From positions 11,284,001-11,348,000 of the forward strand of contig OY727097.1 of the NCBI GenBank assembly GCA_963402885.1: a DNA stretch of 64,000 nt, in the 5' to 3' direction. The DNA is from Antedon bifida. Lineage: Eukaryota; Echinodermata; Crinoidea; Comatulida; Antedonidae. The notes beneath the pieces are model-generated. The model ran no database searches, had not been told where the DNA came from, and saw only the letters and a program-made list of their open reading frames with translations. Every line of letters starts with the position of its first letter. The stretch's first letter is position 1. The position numbers and the translations under genes are program-made. Positions 48,655-61,500 of the stretch are shown piece by piece.

Positions 48655-51600
48655 ACGTGACAATCCATGTTTTCTAGAGGGAGATTTTTGTGAACAACCT
48701 TATGGTTTTAGAAATGTCATTCCACTGGTTGATGATATTAATTTATTTGAGGTAAAATACACTCTGTTTAGTCCCTAGACTTTGTTTGTATTGGCATTGG
48801 CTATATTAAAGGCTACTGACATGGCTCAGGATTTAATGCTCTAAGTGCACATTAAACACATCACTTGCTCACACAAAACAACCCATTCATCGAATTGAAG
48901 ACTTTTACTTACCAAATTTACTATTCTGTATCATGTGACATTAGTGAATGTTGTTGCATTCAGTGATAACAGTGACATTCAATGGTCCCATTCAGGCGCA
49001 GATTTAAGTGGGCCCCCCCCCCGGGTAATTACCCCGGGGGGGGCCCCCGGGTAATTACCCCGCGTACAACTAATATACGAAAAGGGAGACCCAAATATAG
49101 GTCTCCCTTTTCGTATTGGGTCTCGTGTCAGATCTCTGGTCTCGGGTCTCTAGTTTCGAAACACCCGTTAAAAACAGATGATTTTATTTTTACAGAAACG
49201 GATTGGGGGGGGGGAGGGGGGTGAGTAGTTGTCCTGGGGGTAGTTGTCCTAAGGGAGGGGGTAGTTGACCGGGGGATAGTTATCCTAAGGGGGTAGTTGT
49301 CCTAAGGGGGTAGTTGTCCTAAGGGGGTAGTTGTCCGGGGGGTAGTTATCCTAAGGGGGTAGTTGTCCTAAGGGGGTAGTTGTCCCAAGGGGGTAGTTAT
49401 CCGGGGGGTAGTTGTCCTAAGGGAGTAGTTGTCCGGGTGGTAAACATCCGAGGGGTAACTGTCTAGGGGGTAGGTGTCCTAGAACCAATTAAAGTTACAA
49501 TTCTTCTATATTTAGAAGTTGGCCCAGCTCACGCCGCCGCGGGCGTCGATATCTGAGTCATGCTACATCCAGGGACCAATACGCCTTTTTCACGAAACGG
49601 AAGACATCTTCGATGATGACAAACAATGCCATGCAACAAAGCGTAACCAACAGAAATAACATAGCGTTTTCAGCCTATGCTTATACACTGGTGTTTTTTC
49701 GATAGATTTTAAGCAGTGAAAAAAAATGTTCACATTTTTTTCAATCACACAGTGATGTAGGAAAATCTTTTAAGAACATTTTACAGTAATGTTTTTTCTC
49801 ATACGATCCTCCGTTAAAGAGTTACGATTTTTTGATTAAAATGGTGTCCTGAAATCCCCTGAAAACATTATGTTATTTCTGTTGGTTACGCTTCGTTGCA
49901 CGGCATTGTTTGTCATCGATCGAAGATGTCTTCCGTTTCGTGAAAAAGGCGTATACGTAGTTACAACAAGGCGATATCCTCCCTTTGTAAGAATCGGCAA
50001 TTCATTCGGAAAGCGCAGCGTATTAAAATGTTTATTCAGAAGGCGAGCGCAGAGAGAGATGCATATAATGCTCCCCTAAAATGGGACGAAATAGGACGCC
50101 CTCTCTCGGATTTTCAGAGAAAGTCTTTGGGAAAAATACTTTCGCCACACTGAAGTTCGGGAACTGTGAACAGGTGTGCAAGACCCTTTACAGATGATCG
50201 AATCAAAGTGCGTTAGTGATCTCGAACACCATAAAATGCATTTTTTTTTCTGGGCTTCCCCCATTTTCTCTCTACGATCGCGTGTGGCCCCCCGCAAAAA
50301 TAATCCTGGATCCGCCCCTGCCATTCAACGGGCAAGTGAAAATGGTGAGCTTTGTTGTCATGTAATAAGCCCAAAAATATGAAAACCAACCAATATAGGC
50401 TTGGCTAAAATCTGAGCCTTGCTTTTTGCATGGACTTTAAATACCAAATTATCTTGCCCATTTTATGTTTTTTTATAATTGCACATACTTTTTTTTTTCA
50501 GAGAACACTTAAAGATCAAACCTTTTCGATGAGTCTTTCTTTCCGAGGGTGGACTTGATGCCCTGGTGCAAGCTACTGTCTGCAAGGTGTCTAATTTTAC
50601 CTATTTACTTGTTTAATGACTCACATTTGGGATGTGGTAGTTTGTATGCTAAATTAACCTGCACAATATTGATCAAAAGTAGTTTATTATTTTATGTTTA
50701 TATTGATTTAACTATCAATCAAAGGATGTGTCAATACTATTAATTTAATTTTAATGTAGGCCTACATTAATTGATAATGTGTTAATGTTAATTTTAATGT
50801 ATTAACAATTTATAATTTATTTCTCTATACAATAGTGGGCCTACTGTGATCGTAACTGTTTACAATTTTTTGTTTGATTTGTGTTTAATTTAACTGTTTC
50901 TTTTGACTAAGTTTTATAAGTTAAAAAACTTTTTTTTTTTCTAGAGAAAAACTTTATTAGAACTACAAAATTGCCTATTTAAAGTCTGTTTTTATTAAGA
51001 CTTAAGTTCAATTTTCATGGGTTTTTTTTCATCTTTAACATGAATTCAAAATGAAACCCGACCAAGAGAAGGCCTTCCACACTTTTAATGATCATTTGAT
51101 GTAATTGATTTTTCAGGAGCAAATTGGTTGGCGTAATTATTCAAGACATTTTATTATTTATATGAGTGATGCAGGATTTCACTTCGCACTTGATGGCAAG
51201 GTTTGTAGAAAAATGTATAAGATATCAGGGGTAGCTGGCTCATTTGAGAGATAGCTGGCTCATTTGAGGGGTAGCTGGCTCATTTGAGAGATAGCTGGCT
51301 CATTTGAGGGGTAGCTGGCTCATTTGAGAGATATCTGGCTCATTTGAGGGGTAGCTGGCTCATTTGAGAGATAGCTGGCTCATTTGAGGGGTAACTATAT
51401 CATTTGAGGGGTAGCTGGCTCATTTGAGGGGTAGCTGGCTCATTTGAGGGGTAGCTGGCTCATTTGAGAGATATCTGGCTCATTTGAGGTGTAGCTGGCT
51501 CATTTGAGGGGTAACTATATCATTTGAGGGGTAGCTGTCTCATTTGAGGGGTAGCTGTCTCATTTGAGGGGTAACTGTATCATTTGAGGGGTAGCTGTCT

Positions 51601-54600
51601 CATTTGAGGGGTAGCTATCTCATTTGAGGGGTAACTTTATCATTTGAGGGGTAGCCGTCTCATTTGAGGGGTAGCTGTCTCATTTGAGGGATAGCTGGCT
51701 CATTTGAGGGGTAGCTGTATTATTTGAGGGGTAGCTGGCTCATTTGAGGGTTAGCTGTATCATTTGAGGTTTTCTGGATTATTTGAGGGGTAACTGTATC
51801 ATTTCAGGTTTGCTAGATTATTTGAGGGGTAACTGTACCATTTCAGGTTTGCTAGATTATTTGAGGGGTAACTGTACCATTTGAGGAGTAGCTGTCTCAT
51901 TTGAGGTTTGCTGGATTATTTGAGTGGTAGCTGACGCATTTGAAGGGTAGCTGGCTAAAATATTTAGTCATAATTTAATTATTGTAAATAATTCACTCAC
52001 ATTATGAGTGAGTTCATAAGTGGAAGAAAAAAAAAATTGCAGCCAAATGTTTTTAATTTTTCTTTTAGGTTGGCGGGCTGACCTTACCAAACGATGGTGA
52101 ATGTCATTTAGATGATCAAGGATATTATACTCATTCTGTAAAAAATGTAACTAATTTTCTGATTTACTTTTCTGATTTCATTTTTCATTGTTGTGTTACT
52201 TATGTAAATATGGACAATAGCCCAAATATGAGATTAAATTGAAACCAAGTAAAATAATAAAAACATAATTAATTAAATTACAATAATAATAATAATACGG
52301 TCAACCCTACCAACTGAACTCTCTGAAAACTGGAAACTTTCCCAAAACCAGACGTAAAAATTAATTTTTACCATTAAAAACAAATTCTGAATACCAGAAT
52401 TGCCAGACATTTAGCCCAGCCCAAAGATTTCTGATATTGGGAGAGTTGACTGTATTATCTATTAAAAATCAACATAATTCTATCAGAGGGGAAACAAGAC
52501 AAAATGGCGCATGCACTATCTGAACCCACGCTTTCTCAAATGCATATCAATTTCTTGTTATGCATTCCACTCCGTCTCTCAATACAAAGTATGATTGATA
52601 TACATATTTTACATTTACTTTGTTTATTTTGAGGATTTTCCATCTTTAGGACAGCTTCATGAAAAATTATTAGAAAGAAATGTAATTCCAATTTTTGCAG
52701 TAGCAAAATCAAAACAGCGTGACGATCCAGCTCTTTATCAGGTACTTGAATATGTTGAATCATAAAGATAGAATACATTTCTAGTATCTTGTGTTAGTTC
52801 TTTAGAATACTCCATATGCTAGTCCTATTAGTGGGTTTAGTATATCTGCTACTTGATCAACTTATATATTGTTCCCTGAAAAATTATGGTTGAATATGCC
52901 ATTTTAATGTCATGTAATAGTTATTCCATTCCAAAAATTAGGTCGGAAATAAATGATTTATCTACCTGCCAGCAGTGCAGCATCTACCCAGATCAGCACG
53001 GCAACAGATGACCCCTGCTCTTTTTTGAATAATGTACCAAGTTCTTTATAATGTATTGTACAAGGGACCAGCAGCTTTATGTCCCATCCGGAGTATGAGG
53101 TATATTTTAATTTTGATTTCTTCATTTCAACAGGAAGTTGTAAATGAGTTTTTCCCAGGTGGATCTGTGGGAACACTAGCTAGTGATTCAAGAAACATTA
53201 TTGAACTTGTTCGTAGTAGTTATGATGTAAGTTTGGAGTTTTTCATAGCACCTTTATTTTTATTTGAGGTTTTTTCCCAGTAGTTTTTTTTTTACAAATT
53301 ATTATGTCATTAACACAAAATCAGCTAAGCAAACATTTATGCTGTTTGTGGAACAATTTTTTGGTTTATAGGCCTTTATCGAGTGTAAATAAAATTAGGC
53401 CTATACATGCCATTAGAACTTCTTGAAAAATTGCTTTTTCTACAGGCTTCGATGAATAAAGTATTGATGATTTTTAATGATATTTCAATATTTTTAAATT
53501 TTTTTTTTATATAGTATTTATATGCATTTTTAATGTTTATACAAATTATATTCTAAATGTTTTTTATACAATCAGTGCAATAGGAGACCTTCTAGATAGT
53601 GATTAAGTTTGCTTTTTAGGAATCCTGTCTCTGCCTAGTTTTGTGTGATGTTTTCTTTTCTTTGTCCATGTGTTTCTATATTGTATTTTTATGGAGACAA
53701 AAATAAATGAAATGAAATAAAGTTTGATGTAAATTTAATTTAAATTAAACATTTAACTACATAAAAAGACTTAACCTCAATTAAAGTAACTTTTTTCTTG
53801 TTCAAAATTACTTTAATTCTTAAAAAAAATCTTTCACACAGATGTGGTGTTATAATATTATTATTATTAATTATTAATAAACACATTTTGTTTATTGCAC
53901 AGGTTTTATTAGTTATTAGTATCATAATTAATTAAAATAATTGTTTTTATAGAAAATTACATCTGAGATTCAACTTGTAGACACGGTGACAGCTCCTATT
54001 CATGTAACCTACTCTGCCTATTGCGATGGCGAGACATTGACGCCTAATTCGCAGAACTGTAGTAACATTCGCTTAGGAAATGTCATTAAATTTAAACTAG
54101 ATGTTAGCGTTGATGAGTGTACAGCAAATCCTATCTCGTAAGACATGTTTACATTGTTTATTACCAATCACAAGTGGAGCATTAACCTTGGTGCATGCGT
54201 TGGAAAGCTTAAAACAAATGTTTCTGCTGCCCAAGCCTGACTGACCCAATATTTGGTCAGCTTCTTTTTTTATTTGTTTAATTGTAGGAGCATTTAATGA
54301 AAAAGCACAATTAAAATTAAAAGGCAATATTATTTTCCCAAAAATTAATCATTTTTAAATCAACACTAAGGATTGAAGTAACAAGTAAATTGAAATTGCA
54401 TTTTCTCAAGAACTACTTGTCCAAAAAACTTCATTTTTGTACAAGAGGCAAGAGTTATAATTTGTGATTTGTAATTTTAAAACATAATTTGATTTAATGT
54501 GCACCTTTTTTATGCGAGTAGTTTAAAAAACCTATTTCTTTAAAAATTCACTCGTTTGATGTTCTTGTTGCTGTTCTATTGTTAGTCAACTGAAGCTATT

Positions 54601-57095
54601 GTTAATTTAAAGACTTGTTACATAACCATTCACCAAACTCGCATACACATGCTTGTAGTGAAATTAGCCTAAATCACAAACAGCATTAAGACACACACAA
54701 ATATATATACAGTATATATATTTTTCCCGGAATAATCTTATGTAGGAGAATTTTACAGTAGGAGGAGGTATGCACTCTCGGAGTGGCTTTCTAGCTGTTA
54801 TTATTATTTGAAAAATGTCCATTTACTGGATAAATGGTATGATACAAAGTTGATTAATTTCGACTATGCAGTGGTTGAAAAAATAAGAGCTTTCTTTTAA
54901 TATTAATAAGTTACAGGGTACATGATGTGCTTGAATTTTTATCAAAATGTTTAGTTTTTCAGTTAAACCTCTCGGATTTGAAGAGAACCTAGAAGTTGTC
55001 ATAATAACAAATTGTGAATGTGAATGTACCAAGTCTGTGACACCAGACAGTGAGCTATGTAGCAATGGTAATGGTTCACTGGTCTGTGGTATTTGTGAGT
55101 GTAATGAAGGCCGGTATGGAGAGGTCTGTGAATGTGATGACACTGGCTCAGACGAAACTGAAACACTTGCAGATAGTTTACCATGTCAAACGTAAGTTTT
55201 TCTAAGGTTCCATCTTTGATATTGATATTCAACTTCTTTACTTAATTCCTTTTTGGAAATGCATGATATACTGCTAACCTAGTTTACTAGTGTTTATTCG
55301 TCATACAAACATTAAAAAAATATTGCTGTCTTGTATTTTACAATTGTTTGTTACTGTAAACTATAGAGGGCAGAAATCATAATTTTGATTTCTTATTTTC
55401 AATAACCAATCAATAAAACTTGTATGTTTAAAAAATATTGGTCAAATCCTATTTTTATTTATTTCAATAGAAGTAACTCATCTTTGGTTTGTTCAGGTCA
55501 AGGGTCATGCATATGTGGGAAATGTGTGTGTAACAAGCGACAAGTAGGTGAAATATATGATTTTATAGTTTTCTTATTGGGGCATATCAGTAGGTCAACT
55601 ATTACAGTATGTACTGTGAGTATACTATAGTGGGTCAATTAGAGGAAAAAAGAAGTTGTTTAAAATCTGTTGCTGATGATAATTAACAATTAGTAAGTGC
55701 AAAAGATTAAAAATAATGTAACCCTATAAATAGAGAATGTCACTCTCTGTCACGTGGTACTTCGAGTCAGTAACAAAAGACACAACACACCATCGGTATG
55801 CTTCCAATTTCTTTATTCTTGGATCTTCACCTTAGGAGCCCCCAAACTATAACCGCTAAAGTTTATGGCTTCCCAGCTCCTGAGGCTACCTACAATATAA
55901 TCATCCCAACAACTTGCTAGATAATAATTGGTACATATGAAATAACACAAAATAGCAATACTATATACACATAAATTACGATATATCTAACTACGAGCTA
56001 CGACGTCCCTCGGATCGGCATAGTATACGGCCTGTCACAAATCCAGGCACTGTATAGTTTAATGACTGCCTAACCAATTATACAAGAGTAATACAACTTA
56101 AATAAATACTACTAGGACGTTGCTTACTGCTTCAGCAGCCACTTCGAGCTTGCCCCTTACAAGTTCCTAGCCTGATCCTTGATCATATCAGCTATGGTAA
56201 CTTCTTACTTCTCTCTACCTGGAGACCTGGGCACAACTCCAATTCTCATCAAGGCAACGCCCTACTACCTGGCATACTCTACTGTGTACCCCTTGCTTTG
56301 CATATTCATTTAAATAATTTTAATTAATTTGTCGCCCTCTAGCGGTCTAAAACCTTTTAAATTACTGTATACGGTAAATAGAATAAAAATTTAAAAAAAT
56401 ATAAAAACATTATCAACTGTGACACTCTCTTATATAGGGTTTGAGAGGAGGAGGCGAGACTGAAAGAGTCAATTTGTTATTTATAACTATATATTATTGT
56501 ACATGTTAAGTTTCTCTATTTCTAATAATGGTCAACCACTATACAATCAACAGACACTGGTGTCGTGACGAGTTAGTTTATACGATCACAGACACTGGTG
56601 TCGTGACTAGTTAGTTTATACGATCACAGACACTGGTGTCGTGACTAGTTAGTTTATACGATCACAGACACTGGTGTCGTGACTAGTTAGTTTATACGAT
56701 CACAGACACTGGTGTCGTGACTAGTTAGTTTATACGATCACAGACACTGGTGTCGTGACTAGTTAGTTTTAAAAAATATATACAAACAATAAATATATAT
56801 TACAGTTCAATAAAAATGTTTTTACCATATTAACGTGTTTTATAATGCCAAGCTAGATTATAATCCAACCCACTAATTTTGTGCCAAATGTTGTAACCCA
56901 GCTCCTGATTATATACTGGTCATATATTTTCTTGAATGCGATTAATATAATATAAAATGTATTATAAATAGACCTTTTTTGTTATGATTAATATTTTTTT
57001 CTTTTTCAAGAATCCTTTAGAAAAAATCACAGGAAAGTTTTGCAACTGTGATAACTTCTCTTGTCGCAGAGATTCTGCTGACCTCATTTGTGGTG
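48655..57095 (+). CDS. integrin beta subunit, partial gene (ten exons)
   Basis: The exons are 48655-48751, 50502-50586, 51117-51200, 52069-52137, 52634-52741, 53134-53226, 53953-54137, 54955-55191, 55471-55543 and 57011-57095, all with AG/GT borders. They read in order: NPCFLEGDFCEQPYGFRNVI (specificity loop of the beta-I domain), EGGLDALVQATVCK, EQIGWRNYSRHF...DAGFHFALDGK, VGGLTLPNDGECHLDDQGYY, LHEKLLERNVIPIFAVAKSK, VVNEFFPGGSVGTLASDSRN, the hybrid segment (ITSEIQLVDTVTAPIHVTYS), then VKPLGFEENLEVVIITNCEC and Cys-rich I-EGF modules ending GKFCNCDNFSC...LICGG. Integrin beta pairs with an alpha subunit at the plasma membrane for matrix adhesion. All junctions are in phase except inside the second exon, which is frameshifted. 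The signal peptide, PSI domain and metal-site DxSxS exon were not found upstream. The membrane and tail exons would lie beyond 64 kb. It could be a partial pseudogene or an assembly error. Confidence 0.85.
49220..49495. repeat. 17-bp minisatellite (GTAGTTGTCCTAAGGGG)
   Basis: About 13 units of the repeat seen at 31852-32290, here mainly in one orientation, with GTCCGGGGG variants. The right border (GTAAACATCCGAGGGGTAAC, then TAGGTGTCCTAGAACC) is the reverse complement of the left border at 31850-31890. Confidence 0.85.
49579..49954. repeat. inverted repeat of about 95-bp arms
   Basis: ATACGCCTTTTTCACGAAAC at 49579 pairs with GTTTCGTGAAAAAGGCGTAT ending at 49954. Pairing extends through GGAAGACATCTTCGAT, TGACAAACAATGCC and GTAACCAACAGAAATAACAT. 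The loop is about 190 bp. It looks like a nested MITE or hairpin inside the hAT-like element. Confidence 0.75.
50502..50586 (+). CDS. integrin beta exon 2 of this set, with a frameshift
   Basis: A TTTTTTTTTCAG acceptor leads, in the phase set by the previous exon, to RTLKDQTFSMSLSF. The next bases shift so that EGGLDALVQATVCK is read in another frame up to a GTGTCT donor. In integrins a PEGG motif sits 17 residues after the preceding conserved F; here the spacing fits if two bases of the proline codon are missing, since the exon is 85 nt and not 87. The downstream frame read back upstream meets TGA, so no alternative acceptor rescues it. Confidence 0.75.
51215..51960. repeat. 20-bp minisatellite (GGGTAGCTGGCTCATTTGAG)
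   Basis: About 37 units lie in the integrin intron. Early units alternate GGGGTAGCTGGCT and AGATAGCTGGCT, a higher-order 40-bp period; later units vary (AACTATATC, AGCTGTCTC, TTGCTGGATTA). Confidence 0.9.
52297..52454. mobile_element. 158-bp pogo-like MITE
   Basis: TACGGTCAACCCTACCAACT at the left and GGGAGAGTTGACTGTA at the right form short TIRs flanked by TA. The interior has paired pieces (CTGAAAACTGG, CCAAAACCAG). It is a typical small Tc1/mariner-type MITE in an integrin intron. Confidence 0.5.
52968..53103 (-). repeat. SINE body fragment related to the 5S-derived SINE
   Basis: On the plus strand GCCAGCAGTGCAGCATCTAC, GATCAGCAC, TGTACCAAGTTCTTTA and AGCAGCTTTATGTCCCATCC match the body at 14460-14610. 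The 5S head is absent. It ends 30 bp before an integrin exon. Confidence 0.65.
53575..53725 (+). mobile_element. non-LTR retrotransposon 3' end
   Basis: The segment ends TATTGTATTTTTATGGAGAC followed by AAAAATAAATGAAATGAAAT, a terminal block plus simple tail typical of CR1/L2-like 3' ends. No coding part remains. It is intronic in the integrin gene. Confidence 0.5.
55738..56424 (-). mobile_element. possible solo LTR
   Basis: The segment is bounded by TGTCAC and GTGACA. Read on the minus strand it starts TGTCACAGTTG, contains AATAAAGAAATTGG as a polyadenylation-like signal and ends CACGTGACAGAGAGTGACA after a TGTGTTGTGTC stretch. Those are LTR-like features. The flanks show a longer imperfect inversion (CCCTATAAATAGAG / CTCTTATATAGGG) and no clear 4-6 bp duplication, so a foldback element is an alternative. 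Confidence 0.35.
56548..56770. repeat. 38-bp tandem repeat, six copies
   Basis: The unit CAGACACTGGTGTCGTGACT followed by AGTTAGTTTATACGATCA repeats almost perfectly; the first copy has GACGAG where the others have GACTAG. Each unit includes the short palindrome ACACTGGTGT. It is intronic. Confidence 0.9.
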
Positions 57096-57463
57096 GTATG
57101 TTCAATTTTGTTTATATTTTCTTTTTCATGCACAGACTTTGGTAAATTTAAGCTCTGCTGACAATATTAAGGATCATATCAGCATTTTTCTACTACAGTA
57201 ACTAAATATCTTAAATATGATTTTAGTCTGTTTCAAATGTAGAAGCTATGAGAGTCACTGCAATAAACAGTTTGTATTATTACCCAAAAAAGATTATTAG
57301 ATTATTGCATTGCATAAACAGGTTAAATAGAACAAATTAGTTTAGTTACTGCAATAAGATAATCAATCTCTGTAGAAAATTTATTATATTTCTCTGATTT
57401 TTTTTTTATTGTAAATTGCCTTTGAACATCATGAAAATGGTAGTATACAAATGAGGTATTTAA

Positions 57464-58045
57464 GAGAGCCAGTCACTAAAAATCAAACATTAGGTGGCAA
57501 GGGTCAAAATTTCGAATTGTCTCATATTTTGCACATTGGTAGACCTTGATGTAAGTAAACCTGATGTGTAGTTTGTTTGGTAAAATATCGCTTAGTTTTC
57601 GAGAAAATCGAAAAATAACGATTTTCGGCCAATTTTGTTAATTTTTGGTGTATAATTTACATTAAGTTTAACAGCCTCTGGAAGCCAAATGTAGCAACCT
57701 AGCGTTTTAATATTTTACACTTACGTTAACTAGCATCTTGACAATAATTTAGTAAAGTTTCAAAAAATTTGATGAAATTTTAAGATTTTTACTAATTAAT
57801 TACTAATTAGCATATATAAAACTCTTAAAAAGTAGGTTAAAAACAAACGCGTTTTTTTTCATGTGCGACGAATTTTTTTAAAATAAAAAAATCATCAATC
57901 TAAAGTTTAGATACTAATATTTATGAATCAAGTAAAAAAAATTTGGGGAAACTATTTTGCGCTCCGCGCCAGAGCCACAAAGTTGTAAGAAATTCAAAGA
58001 TTTTATCTGTCGGCAAGATCAATCAGATGTACCTATTGTTATCTA
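57464..58045. repeat. left terminal inverted repeat
   Basis: The inner boundary is set where pairing with the right arm ends (ATCAGATGTACCTATTGTTA here versus AACAATAGGTACATCCGAT there). The outer 125 bp cannot be tested because the partner lies beyond the window. Confidence 0.8.
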
Positions 58046-58537
58046 TTTAGCAATCTAAGTCGCTTTGAGCTAAACTTTTATTACGCGAAACAAAATTGAA
58101 AGATAAACTGAAAGTTCCTGGAATAATTTTGAATTAAGTTGCAATTTAAACACAAACTAAAAATACGTTTCTGGTAAAATTTCAATTACTAATCAATATA
58201 CAAAATTAAGCAATTAACTAAAAATCACTCGCTTATTCTTTGTCAAACCACATTATTATAAATTATTCCATCCTCTCATAGTTTATAGGATAAAACTGAA
58301 AAACACATTTGTTTTAACTTGTTATCGTTTTCCTGTTTGTCGAACCTGGTTGAACTTACTCAGCGAGAATGTTTCAAAACATTAACCACAGTAGACAAAA
58401 CACTTTACTGCATATATTCGATAGACAACGATATCTTCATTGGCGTTGACAACGGAACTGATTTGTTATCCATTTTAGTTTATGTCTTACAATGTAAAGA
58501 CGTGTTGAAAATAATTTTTATATATACTTATTGTCTG

Positions 58538-61500
58538 ATGGCTTTAAGTTCAAACAAGATGGAGATTTCATGTTCTTTTAAATCGGTTGTTGGCGGAGCT
58601 TGTGGATTCGATAGAAAAGACCGCAAACAGAGCACTGAAGTCCTACCTTTACAAGCATGCCAGAAGGAAATCGCTGCACACAGACACATGTTTAGGTTTA
58701 CAGGCATTGATAGTGAGGTAGACCTAATTCTTAGTCGAGCAGCCATGTTTACCTTGCCCGCTGATATACATAGTTGGACTGTTTGTCCCTTGCATCGATC
58801 GGAACTTGGCTTAGGTTGGTCTCGAGGAAATAACAACAGATGTAGAGTGCCGCCTGATCTCTCTAATCACATCCAAAGCAAAGGAAAGGGACCCAAGTGC
58901 GATAGGGGTATTAGCAAAGAAGATTCGCAACTAATATTAAAGAAAACAGGAACTTTCCTGCAAGTTGGTTCAGGTAAATATAATTTAATTTTTATATTTT
59001 TATATATTTAATGTAATTTAAACTGTTAAACAAAACCCTGTAAGTAAATGTTTTTACGCTTTTTATCAGGTATCTGTTCAACTTGCCGTAAGATGCTGAA
59101 GTCATTGTTACCTGTAACCTCGAACACTGAAACAAATAACCCTAGTCTCGTCGATCAGATGAGCGCACTAACAACTGTAAGTTAAAAAATACCGTACAGT
59201 ATGACATTTATGAATACGCATTTATTGGCGGAAATAATGTGTTTCATGTTACTTTGTTCATTTTTTTTCGTATGTTGGTGGTAGGAGGAATATTTTCTGC
59301 ATTCCCTGCCATTGTCATCATCATTTTATATATATCACGAATCAGTGCGTCAATAATTGAATCAAAGTCAGTAGTAATTTTTTACCAATATTATTCTTAT
59401 TTTCAGGAAAGTAATAAGGATGAGTTTTACATGCCATTAGCCACTCCAACTTGTCAAACACCGGCGTGTGATGTTATGGATACTCAAATGAGCCTATATC
59501 AATTTTGCGATCCAACTTTTGCTTCAGCTACCTCAGAAGATGAATCAATTCAATCTACACCAAGAGAAAAATTAAATGCATTTCTCAATTCAAGGGACGT
59601 CAGTCCAATTAGATATCCTTTATCTGCACCGCTGGAGCAAGTTTCAGACCGTACTAAACGTTTCCACATGCGCAAGGCTCGTCAAGTTGTCTCTATGTGC
59701 CTGGAAGAAATCGCACCTGGTCAGTCGACTACTCTACTTGAAGGCTTATCAAGTGATAAAACCACAGAAGCTGACGAAAGAACCGATTCTTCTCTATTAG
59801 ATGCTCTATCAGAATGCTATCTTCATACTAACCACTGGAGTACAAGACGTCAGATTTTATCGATCATGGTTGATAAGGTTACCTTCAAGGAACTGCAGAA
59901 ATGGATACCTAACTTGACTAGATACCGTTTTAACGTGGCCAAACACCATTTATTGTTACATGGTAGAGGTTCTGTAATTCAACCTCTAAAGAACACTAGA
60001 GTATGCGTACAGCCAGGGAAAATTGACCACTTTGTTACCTTTATAACAAGTTCTCAAGTTATACAAGACTTGCCATTTGGAGAAAAAACTCTAAAACTTT
60101 CTACAGACAGAGTTATAAAAATCCCAAATGTTGTGCGTAATCTTATCCCAGAACAATGTATTCTTCAATACGAGAGTTACTGTCAAGAGAAGAATTTTCA
60201 ACCTATGAGCCGCAGTACATTGCGTAGAGTTCTCAGTGTTTGTTCTGCTTCTGTACGCAAATCCTTACAGGGCCTTGATTATATCTCTGCCAATGGTGGA
60301 AAAGCCTTCGATGACCTGGAGAACATCGTTGATAAGCTGGGAGATTGCTATGAAATGGGTTTGACTTGGGCCAAACAAACAAACCAAAAACTTAAAGATG
60401 CCAAGCGCTACCTAAAAGGTGACTATAAGGTAATAACAATCTTGTTTAAATATCTTGATAACTGCTACAGTATAAATAGAAAAACAATATAATAAAAAAG
60501 GCAAAGTAGCGCGTTGTATGTTGCTCAGTAAAGCATGTAAGAAACATTCAAGACTAATTACATTTTTTATACAAGTCCTTTTATATATTATTGCAGATTC
60601 ACATTTCTAACCATTCTGAAGTTGCCGATCATTGTAGGGCGTATGCTCTTAGTTCTTGCGAAGACAAATATTACCAGACTGTCTGTGATCATGACCACAA
60701 TGCAAGATGTGACAGATGTCGTATATTTCCAGAAGCTTTGTCTGAAATTCTTGAAGCTTTAAACGAAGTGCGCTGCTCTTCTGAAGAAAAAGATGACATG
60801 GAGTACGTAATTACACGGTCAGTCCAAGACATCGAGACGTGGAAGGCGCATATCTTAAGATCCATTAACCAAGACGCTGCACGACATGATATTTTAGGAG
60901 ATTTGAATCCTGGTTGTGCCCTAATTGTTTTAGACTGGGCGATGAAGTTTGTACCACGTAAATACCGCGAAAGCCAAAGAGACTGGTTTGGAAAGCGTGG
61001 ACTTCCGTGGCACATAACGGTCTTGACGAAAAAGAATAAAGATAGAGAGGTACAGATGCTTACGTTTGTGCATATTTTTAAATCTTGCAGTCAGGATAGT
61101 ACTACTGTTGTGGCAATCATCGACGATGTGTTGAGGCAGCTGCCATCTATTGCACCCGATATACACTCTGTGTATCTGCGTCAAGATAATGCAGGATGCT
61201 ACCACTCTGCCCTAACATTACTCTCGTTAACAAAGATAGCGAAAGAAACGAAGATCAAAATCCGACGTATTGATTTTTCGGACCCTCAAGGGGGGAAGGG
61301 CGCATGTGACCGCAAGGCAGCCCATATCAAAAATCACATGAATAAATATCTTAATTCAGGAAAAGATATTGAAAATCCAGAGCAGATGAAGGCAGCAATT
61401 GAGTCCTTTGGAGGCATTCCTGGAGTGAAAGTCATAGTTTGTGCTTTACCTACTGGTACTATTTGTGCAGCAGGGAAATGGAAAGGTGTGAGTCACATCA

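Larger units (their letters stand above)
48995..50320. mobile_element. hAT-like element in integrin intron, CCATTCA duplication
   Basis: The left end GGCGCAGATTTAAGTGGGCC is preceded by CCATTCA (48988-48994). The right end (minus strand) reads CAGGGGCGGATCCAGGATTA and is followed by CCATTCA (50321-50327). CAGGGGCGGATCC-type ends and 7-8 bp duplications suit hAT non-autonomous elements. It encloses the GTAGTTGTCC minisatellite and an inverted-repeat block. No transposase frame is present. Confidence 0.5.

Noticed and set aside
50076..50382. Overlapping frames on both strands near the right end of the hAT-like element
   Set aside because: They coincide with the terminal sequence of a dispersed repeat (CAGGGGCGGATCC end) that is commonly mistaken for coding sequence.
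51215..51960. CRISPR-like array
   Set aside because: Units are contiguous 20-mers without unique spacers, in a eukaryotic intron.
56548..56770. CRISPR-like or attachment-site array
   Set aside because: A plain 38-bp tandem repeat with no spacers.
58319..58537. N-terminal extension of the transposase from a TTG codon
   Set aside because: A TTG start is not expected in a nuclear eukaryotic gene; the first ATG in frame is 58538 and the upstream residues look non-coding.
59239..59406. Hydrophobic stretch before ESNKDEF as a membrane segment
   Set aside because: It is translated intron sequence upstream of the acceptor at 59406.
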